Shown: positions 1-5,311 of the stretch, in pieces | Position numbering within the stretch: the first letter of the stretch is position 1 | Layout of the letters: each line of letters opens with the position of its first letter | DNA from: an uncultured Opitutia bacterium | GTDB taxonomy: Bacteria; Verrucomicrobiota; Verrucomicrobiae; Opitutales; UBA953 | Reading direction: 5' to 3' | NCBI GenBank assembly: GCA_903859115.1 | Contig: CAIOLH010000207.1 | Coordinates: 1 to 5,311, forward strand | Length of the DNA: 5,311 bases | Notes under the pieces: model-generated | What the model saw: only the letters and a program-made list of their open reading frames with translations | The model's database searches: none | What the model was told of the DNA's origin: nothing | Program-made: the position numbers and the translations under genes

Positions 1-166
1 TAGTGACGGAGAGACTGAGCTGCTTCATAATTGTGTGTAAATCTTTGGATTGGATTCTCGTAAGTCGCGGGCCCGCGTAGTGCGGCCGTGCCTTGACGAG
101 AGGAAGGAAGGTTCAACTTGGTAACCCACCAGCGAGTTGCAAGCGGTAAATTTACCTAAAGATTAA
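1..166. other. Non-coding, hairpin-rich stretch downstream of the operon
   Basis: No gene can be supported here. The stretch holds several self-complementary elements: a perfect 12-bp palindrome CGCGGGCCCGCG (66-77); a bulged hairpin (114-139) in which CAACT plus TGGT pairs with ACCA plus AGTTG around an AACCC loop and a GCG bulge; and a perfect palindrome GGTAAATTTACC (145-156). I compared it by eye with tRNA, SRP RNA, RNase P RNA and tmRNA hallmarks and found no convincing match; the GGTTCAA at 110-116 is not in a foldable T-arm. At the left edge an ATG on the minus strand (28-26) opens nine codons before the window ends. It could be the start of the next gene, but it has no ribosome binding site and is too short to judge. 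Confidence 0.5.
114..139. repeat. Bulged inverted repeat (hairpin) in the intergenic region
   Basis: CAACT (114-118) and TGGT (119-122) are exactly complementary to AGTTG (135-139) and ACCA (128-131). This gives nine base pairs, a 5-nt AACCC loop and a 3-nt GCG bulge on the 3' side. No T-run follows on either strand, so it is not a typical intrinsic terminator. It may be part of a structured RNA or a protein-binding site. Its function is unknown. Confidence 0.45.
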
Positions 167-181
167 CCCCTAAAATAGGGG
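167..181 (-). terminator. Probable intrinsic terminator of the minus-strand operon
   Basis: A perfect 6-bp stem CCCCTA/TAGGGG closes a 3-base loop. On the minus strand it begins 14 bases after the TAA stop of the large haem protein gene and is followed by the T-rich tail TTAATCTTT (166-158). An outer AAAG/CTTT pair (182-185 with 158-161) could lengthen the stem across a bulge. The position right after the last gene, the GC-rich stem and the T-rich tail support a terminator. The tail is interrupted, so termination may be only moderate. The stem alone would also form in plus-strand transcripts, but there it lacks a T-run. Confidence 0.55.
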
Positions 182-194
182 CTTTATCGGGGTT

Positions 195-2906
195 TTAGCG
201 ATAGGTTGCCATCCAAGCTGCGATATCGGCCACTTCTTGGGCGGTTAATCCGAGTTGCTCGGCCGACATCATCAACGATCGGTTCATCTTATTAATCTCT
301 AAACCATCAGGCTTACCTTCTTTGTTAACTCGTTGGCTGATAAAGCTTTTGGGAATAAGTTGGCTCACGCCACCCACGGACAGAACAGAGAGCGGATCGC
401 CCTCCCCTTGCATGATTCCATCCACTTGGACCCCATTTTTTAATTTAATGGTAAATCCATCGTACCCGTGAGCAATATCGGCCGAGGGATTAACAATGGA
501 ACGAACCACGGCTTGGACACCTTGGCGAGTACCCCATCCGCGAAGTTCAGGTCCGAGTGCAACACCAGCACCATTGATTTGGTGACACATGGTACAACGC
601 AGAACGAGCTGACCACCTTTTTCAGGATCACCTTTTTTATTTAAAACGTCCTGCTCTGTATAAGTAGGACGCGGCGGCTCCATCGAAACGACAGGGTTTA
701 CCACAATTTTTTCAGGATCATAGACGCCAGATTTTTTCAACTCGGTGCGTAAATCATAAGCCGACCACAATCCGGAGATACGCATGAGTACCCAACGCGT
801 CGCTTCATTTTTTAATTCAGACTCTGTTGAACAGAGTTGAATCATTGCAAGACCCGCTTCTTTAGATTCAATAAACGAAAGTGTTTCGAGCGCTAAGAGT
901 TTTTGTTCTTTCGAAAGTTCGGTCGAACGAACGCGACTGACACAATCTTGAACCGCTGAAGCCGGATGTAAAACCCATGCCAATTTTTCAATCTGGGGCG
1001 ACCAAGTCTTGGCATCGGTTTTAATCGCGGCCCAAACTTCTTCCTGCTTTCCTACCGAACCTACACCAAAAGCGGTTAAAGAATTTTTGTCCGTGTGGTC
1101 AATCTTGGCAGCGAGAGTAATCAAAATCGGCAAAGCTTTCTCCGTAGATACTCCATGTAAAGAGGTAGCCACCTCGCGACGCACCGCACTATTAGAATCG
1201 TTCGCTAAAACCTTAGCATAGCCTAAAACATCCACACCCGCTCGGCGTAATGAACGATAGGCAGTGATACGATTTTGTGGATTCGAGTCTTTTAATAAAC
1301 CTTCGCAATTTTTCACTCCCTCGTCTCCTAAATAAGGCAGTAACCAAATTGCACGGGCTGCCATAAAAGAATTTTTATCATTTAAAAGTTCTTTAATCGC
1401 GGGAAGAGATTTTTCTTTGAAGGATTGAATTGCTTTGAAAGCTTGGTGACGGACATTCACCGCCGGATTGCGCAAGGCTTCAACCGCACCTTCAGGTGTC
1501 GTTAAATCAATTTTCGGAATCACGGATTTAAAACCTTTCGGGGCGAGACGATAAATCGAACCAGAACATTGATCATCGAGCGTTTGGTGACCACCGACGC
1601 GGGCGTCATACCAGTCGGCGATATAAATAGCACCATCAGGTCCGACACAAATATCGGAAGGACGGAATAAAACTTTTTCTTTGGCGGTGGTATCTTTTTT
1701 CGGCTTATTGAAATCTACACCGTAATATTCTTTTTCGGCATTAGAGGTTACCCACTCGAGTCGCGACTCAGCATCTAATTTGAAACCTGCCTTTTGAGGC
1801 TGAATTTTATAGGCAAAAATAGTGTTACGGGAAGACTCACAACTTAAGAGTGTGCCATTCCATTGTTCATCCAACGCACCATTTTCATAAACAACCATCC
1901 CTGCGGGTGAGCCTGAACCATAAATGTCACCGACATCAAAGGTATCAGGATCGTCTTGGCGCCAATGGGCACGAGAGAAAGGTTGCGCCGGGCCGCGACG
2001 CACGGAGCGGAAACTTTGTCCAGTCGGCGTCGTAAATCCAGCACTCGCGTATTCTAAAACATAGGAGGTGCGACAGCTCATCGAGTCATCGTTATCGCCT
2101 TGGAATAAATCACCGAAAGAAGTCGGGAAGTGCTCAAAACTGTTTCGATAGCCATTACCAATGACTTCGACGTTACTGCCGTCATCATTCATGCGTGCAG
2201 AAAAACCTGAAATCCACACAAACCCATCATCACTTTTTTGTCCTTGGGCTTTAGCGCGATCAAATGGCCATTTAGCACCGCGTTGATCATCGTAATTACT
2301 GACGATATTAAAATTCTTTCCCGACTTATCCGTAAAGACTCCGCCACAGTTTCCAGCATTAAGATAGAGTTTACCATCTGGACCAGCGACTACCGCGTGG
2401 AGTGAGTGATCGTGATCTTGTCCGCCAAATCCCGTGAGTAAAATTTCTCGCTTATCAACCGCTGAATCAAATTTTCCGTCGCGATTGACGTCGGTGAATT
2501 TAATTAAGTCAGGAGCATGGGAAACGATGATGACATTATCGAGCACCGCAATGCCGAGGGGCGAGGACCAGCCGATGTCTTGCACAAAAGTTTGCGCCGT
2601 ATCCGCACGACCATTGCCTTTCGTATCACTCAAGACCACTACGCGATCACCTTCGGGGCGACGTTTACCGCCGACATTGTACTGACGATAATTGACGCCT
2701 TCGGTTACCCAAACACGTCCTTGCGCATCGATATCAAAATTAGTCGGGTTCGCGAGCATGGGAGAACGGGCCCACAAAGTGAGCTCCATGCCTTCAGGAA
2801 TCTTGAAAAGATTGAGAGCGACATCACCGCCCTCCTTCGGTTCATAAAATTTAAAATCTGCGCCAAAGGTGGTCGCAGCTAAAAATAAGAGTGAAAATCT
2901 TAACAT
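195..2906 (-). CDS. PVC-type secreted dehydrogenase: beta-propeller, HEAT-like repeats and cytochrome c domain
   Basis: This 903-residue protein starts at ATG (2906-2904) and ends at TAA. Residues 1-16 form a Sec-type signal peptide with a likely cut after TTFGA. Residues about 31-458 resemble the propeller 'membrane-bound dehydrogenase' domain of Pirellula/Verrucomicrobium proteins (TIGR02604 type). Landmarks there are a GNSFEHF-like stretch near 252-274 ending in GDLFQGDNDD, the His-rich QDHDHSLH (163-170), PSDICVGPDGAIYIADWYD (416-434) and a calcium-loop-like DVNRDGKFD (139-147). About 470-700 is helical with HEAT-like units (NVRHQAFKAI, AVRREVATSL). Residues about 757-903 match the group-specific haem-binding domain (TIGR02603 type): haem c would attach at C771/C774 with H775 as proximal ligand, and M879 or M880 is the likely sixth ligand. 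Proteins of this class are thought to be periplasmic redox enzymes; substrates are mostly unknown. It is the last gene of the operon, 65 bp after the isomerase-like gene. No Shine-Dalgarno is visible. Family identity is firm; the substrate and actual dehydrogenase activity are not. Confidence 0.93.
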   Translation of the reverse strand: MLRFSLLFLAATTFGADFKFYEPKEGGDVALNLFKIPEGMELTLWARSPMLANPTNFDIDAQGRVWVTEGVNYRQYNVGGKRRPEGDRVVVLSDTKGNGRADTAQTFVQDIGWSSPLGIAVLDNVIIVSHAPDLIKFTDVNRDGKFDSAVDKREILLTGFGGQDHDHSLHAVVAGPDGKLYLNAGNCGGVFTDKSGKNFNIVSNYDDQRGAKWPFDRAKAQGQKSDDGFVWISGFSARMNDDGSNVEVIGNGYRNSFEHFPTSFGDLFQGDNDDSMSCRTSYVLEYASAGFTTPTGQSFRSVRRGPAQPFSRAHWRQDDPDTFDVGDIYGSGSPAGMVVYENGALDEQWNGTLLSCESSRNTIFAYKIQPQKAGFKLDAESRLEWVTSNAEKEYYGVDFNKPKKDTTAKEKVLFRPSDICVGPDGAIYIADWYDARVGGHQTLDDQCSGSIYRLAPKGFKSVIPKIDLTTPEGAVEALRNPAVNVRHQAFKAIQSFKEKSLPAIKELLNDKNSFMAARAIWLLPYLGDEGVKNCEGLLKDSNPQNRITAYRSLRRAGVDVLGYAKVLANDSNSAVRREVATSLHGVSTEKALPILITLAAKIDHTDKNSLTAFGVGSVGKQEEVWAAIKTDAKTWSPQIEKLAWVLHPASAVQDCVSRVRSTELSKEQKLLALETLSFIESKEAGLAMIQLCSTESELKNEATRWVLMRISGLWSAYDLRTELKKSGVYDPEKIVVNPVVSMEPPRPTYTEQDVLNKKGDPEKGGQLVLRCTMCHQINGAGVALGPELRGWGTRQGVQAVVRSIVNPSADIAHGYDGFTIKLKNGVQVDGIMQGEGDPLSVLSVGGVSQLIPKSFISQRVNKEGKPDGLEINKMNRSLMMSAEQLGLTAQEVADIAAWMATYR

Positions 2907-2971
2907 GAAAGTATGGGGTGACTGATAAAGGATTTAAATGCGGACAGGATAAAGAGCAAACAAGGTTAAAA
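2907..2971. other. Short spacer between second and third operon genes
   Basis: This 65-bp spacer is AT-rich and contains no GC-rich hairpin, so transcription probably continues from the isomerase-like gene into the haem protein gene. It carries the heptamer GATAAAG twice in the same orientation (2924-2930 and 2948-2954, 24 bp apart, roughly two helical turns) and the palindrome ATTTAAAT (2932-2939) between them. A regulator site or weak internal promoter is possible, but nothing close to a consensus promoter is present. Confidence 0.35.
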
Positions 2972-3889
2972 TTATTTCCACCAGTTCTGTAGCGTGACCA
3001 AATCGTCCTTTGACGCTTTAATCACATTCGCCAAGAAGTCCGGCTGACGAATATCGCCCTTCATATACTCATTATGAATCAAGCAAGGACCAGTATAGCC
3101 AATCTTCTTCAGGACATCGACCGAGTCTTTGTTCACGAGGCCAGAAGATAGAGAAACTGAACGGGTGGCGTTATTTTCCCAAACATAATTTTTGAATTGG
3201 ACGGCAGCTAAGCGATCACGTGCGAGTGCGAATTCGGTTGGCCAAGAAAGACCGCCTTCAACTTTGGCGTGCATCATGTCGAAAGCCCAGGCTACATCAC
3301 TGGCTGGATAATCTTTCATCAACATCGCAATGTCCCATACTCCAGCACCGGCCATCTTTGCGCCCGAGTGATTTTGATAAGTAGGCTGAATTCCAATTTC
3401 TTTAGCTAAGGTTATCAGGTCGTGGAATTTTGCACGGAAGGAATCTAACTGTGGCCAAATGGGTTTAGTATTGTCGTAGCGATACCAGCCCATGCGGAAA
3501 TGCTTCAGTCCACACTTTTGTGCCGTTCGTAAAATTTCTTCGGTTTGCGTCGCACGACTCACCTCAATGATATCGGTAGTCAATGTAAGCACTTGTAATT
3601 TTTCTTTGCGATAGGCCTCCACCATCTTGGGGATTTCTTCCAACACGTTGGTGCCTTCGAGAATTTCTTTTTTACGAATCGGTACTTCGACACCATCATA
3701 TCCTAGATCAGCAACCTGCTTAGCAATCTCGGCATAAGGCAGACCGACGAAAATTTTGGTGAACAGATGAAACGTGGGCTTGATCGCTGCAGGTTGATTT
3801 GATTGAGCTAACATAAATGGCGGACGCAAGGTAGCGGCCGAAAACAGTAGTGCTGATTGCGCGAGGAAGTTTCGTCGTGAGAGTTTCAT
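2972..3889 (-). CDS. Tat-exported xylose-isomerase-like TIM-barrel protein (sugar isomerase/epimerase family)
   Basis: This 305-residue protein starts at ATG (3889-3887), one base after the stop of the upstream dehydrogenase gene, so translation is probably coupled. The N-terminus carries a twin-arginine signal: SRRNFL (4-9), a hydrophobic stretch and a likely cut near residue 29. The rest is a single AP-endonuclease-2/xylose-isomerase-like TIM barrel (PF01261 type): LGYDGVEVP (62-70), YQNHSG (171-176), DMMHAKVEGGLSW (204-216), VQFKNYVW (230-237) and IHNEY (271-275). In this superfamily four residues (Glu, Asp, His, Glu) usually bind a divalent metal. Here the last Glu (E274) and the Asp (D204) are present, while the first Glu and the His positions appear to be Gln (Q172, Q231). 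I vaguely recall relatives with a similar YQNHSG motif, so this may be a subfamily trait rather than decay. Activity could be isomerase, epimerase or a lyase on oxidised sugars; the substrate is unknown. The annotation 'sugar phosphate isomerase' would be misleading for an exported protein. Confidence 0.9.
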   Translation of the reverse strand: MKLSRRNFLAQSALLFSAATLRPPFMLAQSNQPAAIKPTFHLFTKIFVGLPYAEIAKQVADLGYDGVEVPIRKKEILEGTNVLEEIPKMVEAYRKEKLQVLTLTTDIIEVSRATQTEEILRTAQKCGLKHFRMGWYRYDNTKPIWPQLDSFRAKFHDLITLAKEIGIQPTYQNHSGAKMAGAGVWDIAMLMKDYPASDVAWAFDMMHAKVEGGLSWPTEFALARDRLAAVQFKNYVWENNATRSVSLSSGLVNKDSVDVLKKIGYTGPCLIHNEYMKGDIRQPDFLANVIKASKDDLVTLQNWWK

Positions 3890-3890
3890 T

Positions 3891-5171
3891 TTATTTTTTC
3901 TTAGAAATGGTTAAGCGACGTACTTCACCTAAGCCAAGTGAAGTATAAAGAATATCTCCATTACGCGGATCGAAGCCAAAGCCTGTCACCGTCACATCAT
4001 TGCACAAAAATTCATCCACCCAAACTCCATTGACCTCGCGCAGTGCCTTCAACCATCCACGGCCATAATCCGCAAAGATGTAGGCACCTTTTAATGAAGG
4101 AATCGTTTCACCGCGATAAACACATCCACCCGTGACCGAAATTCCTTCTTTGTGTTCGTAATCATGAATCGGCTCGATGTATCCAGAATTTGGATTCGGT
4201 TTATTTTTTTCGGAATAAACCTTGGTCGCGGATTTATTAAAGCTGTGTAAGCCCTCGCGATCGCTCCAGCCGTAATCACCTCCCGGGACAATGATATCGA
4301 TTTCCTCGTAGAGATTTTGGCCGACGTCGCCGGTGAAGATTCGACCGGTGGGGGGGTCGAAACTGAAGCGCCAAGGGTTACGAAGGCCGATGGCCCAGGT
4401 CTCGGTTCGGACCTTAGAGTGGTCAAGTTTTACCCCCCGACAGGTGGAGGCCGTCACAAAAGGGTTGTCTGCGGGTACCGCATAAAACGCCCCGCCCTTG
4501 TCGTCTAAGATAACCGAAGGGTGGCTATTCGGGGGTAGGTTGCCGGGGCGCTTATCGACGTCGATTCGGTAGAGGGCGGCATGGAAACCCTTCATGATAT
4601 CCCCTGAGTTTTTAAGCCGATCATCCGCCTGACCCCCATCGCCACAGCTTATATATAAGTAGCCATCGGGACCGAAGTGTAAATCACCCCCATTATGGTT
4701 ACTCGCTAAGTCCAATTGTGTAATCACGGGCTGTTCCGACTCCTTAACTACTTTGAGCGATGTATTATCGGCCAATTTGAATCGAGATAGGCGCTGGTGG
4801 AGTTTTCCGTTAATCTTAAGACTATAATAAACAAAGAGATAGGGATTTTTGTCGAACTCTGGGTGTAGGGCCGCACCGAGCAAGCCACACTCACCACCCT
4901 GCTCAAATATACCATCACTAGGCTTACTGACGTCCAAAATCTGCGTTTTTTCTGCTTCGGTTTCTCTTATTTTTACGCGTTGGATTTGTCCGCACTTTTC
5001 AACGACTAAAAGTTCATCTTTTCGTCCTGGGACTGAGACGAGTCCGAGAGGCTGGACAAATTTCAGAGGACCAAAAGCGGGCTCACCTCTATAGGTAATT
5101 TCTGTCTGAGCGTGGATCGAGCCGGGCAAAAAAATTGCGACCAGCAGAGCGATCAAGAAATCAATTTTCAT
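3891..5171 (-). CDS. Secreted PQQ-type glucose/sorbosone dehydrogenase-like beta-propeller
   Basis: I place the start at ATG 5171-5169, giving 426 residues. The frame stays open to a TTG at 5231, but the added 20 residues would bury the signal peptide. From the ATG, residues 1-21 (hydrophobic LIALLVAIFL, then SIHA/Q) form a normal Sec signal peptide. The body matches the GSDH/soluble glucose dehydrogenase beta-propeller: GGECGLLGAALHPEF (92-106), SNHNGGDLHFGPDGYLYISCGDGG (157-180), GLRNPWRFSFDPPTG (262-276), GDVGQNLYEEID (281-292), DYGWSDREG (299-307) and TGGCVYRG with ADYGRG (347-371). By analogy with Acinetobacter soluble glucose dehydrogenase, H159 would be the catalytic base, and R264, N265 and Q285 would lie near PQQ. 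The family oxidises aldoses or other sugars in the periplasm, but many members have no known substrate and PQQ use is inferred. It is the first gene of the operon. No Shine-Dalgarno precedes the ATG; the upstream 20 bases are C-rich. The middle of the gene is more GC-rich than its ends. Confidence 0.9.
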   Translation of the reverse strand: MKIDFLIALLVAIFLPGSIHAQTEITYRGEPAFGPLKFVQPLGLVSVPGRKDELLVVEKCGQIQRVKIRETEAEKTQILDVSKPSDGIFEQGGECGLLGAALHPEFDKNPYLFVYYSLKINGKLHQRLSRFKLADNTSLKVVKESEQPVITQLDLASNHNGGDLHFGPDGYLYISCGDGGQADDRLKNSGDIMKGFHAALYRIDVDKRPGNLPPNSHPSVILDDKGGAFYAVPADNPFVTASTCRGVKLDHSKVRTETWAIGLRNPWRFSFDPPTGRIFTGDVGQNLYEEIDIIVPGGDYGWSDREGLHSFNKSATKVYSEKNKPNPNSGYIEPIHDYEHKEGISVTGGCVYRGETIPSLKGAYIFADYGRGWLKALREVNGVWVDEFLCNDVTVTGFGFDPRNGDILYTSLGLGEVRRLTISKKK

Positions 5172-5311
5172 GGCGTGGGGGTGGAGGGGTAAGCTCTCAA
5201 ATACTGATGACACTAAATTGAGTAAGCGCAAGTCGGGGCTACGCCCCGCTGGTCCGTCCGGTACCCCCCATGTAAAATACCTTTATTTTTCGCTGGTTTT
5301 ATTCGCACACA
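5172..5311. promoter_or_regulatory. Upstream leader/intergenic region of the operon
   Basis: This region must hold the operon promoter if the dehydrogenase gene is first, but no good -35/-10 pair is visible. On the minus strand a TTGCGC (5231-5226) has no acceptable -10 box at 16-19 bp, and an AT-rich TATTTT (5279-5274) has no -35. The region contains a perfect GC hairpin (5234-5248) and a C-rich stretch just before the ATG. One minus-strand frame is open from the window edge to a TAG at 5215-5213 (32 codons). It could be the tail of an upstream gene, but that length is expected by chance and its composition is not informative. Confidence 0.35.
5234..5248. repeat. Perfect GC-rich hairpin in the operon leader
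   Basis: CGGGGC (5234-5239) and GCCCCG (5243-5248) are exact inverted repeats around a 3-base loop, giving six G-C pairs. No T-run follows on either strand, so it is not an intrinsic terminator. Short elements with a GGGGC/GCCCC core are often dispersed, REP-like intergenic repeats in bacterial genomes, and this one sits in an intergenic place. Only one copy is seen here. It could also be an RNA leader structure or an operator. Confidence 0.5.

Noticed and set aside
1..80. C-terminal ends of plus-strand genes entering from the left edge (stops at 38-40 and 78-80)
   Set aside because: The frames are short, lack family signatures, and one ends inside or next to the palindrome; there is no basis for choosing between them.
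96..131. Possible tRNA or SRP RNA because of GGAAGGAAGG, GGTTCAA and a CCACCA-like end
   Set aside because: No cloverleaf can be formed, the T-arm stem does not pair, and the SRP-type motif lacks its conserved flanks; CAACT instead pairs with AGTTG in a simple hairpin.
2517..2882. A 121-codon open frame on the plus strand antisense to the 5' part of the haem protein gene
   Set aside because: It lies wholly within a confident gene on the opposite strand, resembles no known family, has no ribosome binding site, and is explained by the codon bias of the real gene.
2934..2963. Internal promoter TTGTTT-18-ATTTAA on the minus strand before the haem protein gene
   Set aside because: Only three of six and two of six bases match the sigma-70 boxes, which is expected by chance in AT-rich DNA.
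4091..4426. A 111-codon minus-strand frame inside the dehydrogenase gene
   Set aside because: It is out of frame with the strongly conserved GSDH motifs encoded in the same DNA and its product is low-complexity, Ser/Thr/Arg-rich and unrecognisable.
5213..5311. Tail of an upstream minus-strand gene (32 open codons to TAG)
   Set aside because: Too short to separate from chance, no recognisable motif, and it runs through the GC hairpin; recorded only as a possibility.

Overview
The window looks like chromosomal DNA of a PVC-superphylum bacterium, most likely Verrucomicrobiota and less likely Planctomycetota. The main reason is a 903-residue protein with the architecture typical of that group: a secreted beta-propeller 'membrane-bound dehydrogenase' domain, then HEAT-like repeats, then a C-terminal CxxCH haem-binding domain. 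A Tat-exported sugar isomerase-like TIM barrel and a PQQ-type glucose/sorbosone dehydrogenase next to it fit the same group. Base composition is moderate. Recognisable Shine-Dalgarno sequences are absent in front of all three genes. The phylum assignment is inferred from protein families, not from a marker gene.

All three confident genes lie on the minus strand and read right to left. From 5311 to 5172 there is a leader or intergenic stretch with a perfect GC hairpin at 5234-5248 and no convincing promoter. The first gene (5171-3891) encodes a Sec-exported glucose/sorbosone dehydrogenase-like beta-propeller. A single base after its stop, the second gene (3889-2972) encodes a Tat-exported xylose-isomerase-like TIM-barrel protein. 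After a 65-bp spacer without a terminator-like hairpin, the third gene (2906-195) encodes the PVC-type propeller/HEAT/cytochrome c protein. A compact hairpin with a T-rich tail (167-181) follows its stop and probably ends the transcript. Positions 1-194 hold no supportable gene but contain several hairpins or palindromes.

All three products carry export signals, so the operon probably equips the periplasm to process sugars. The PQQ-type dehydrogenase would oxidise a sugar or aldose. The TIM-barrel protein would isomerise, epimerise or cleave a sugar or oxidised sugar. The large haem protein may be a second dehydrogenase or the electron acceptor. This joint pathway is inferred from family membership, signal peptides and gene order; no substrate can be read from the sequence.

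No CRISPR array, insertion sequence, tRNA or rRNA was recognised. The points most worth checking are the altered metal-ligand positions in the TIM-barrel protein, the structured 1-194 region, a GC-rich patch inside the dehydrogenase gene, and the GC hairpin in the upstream leader.
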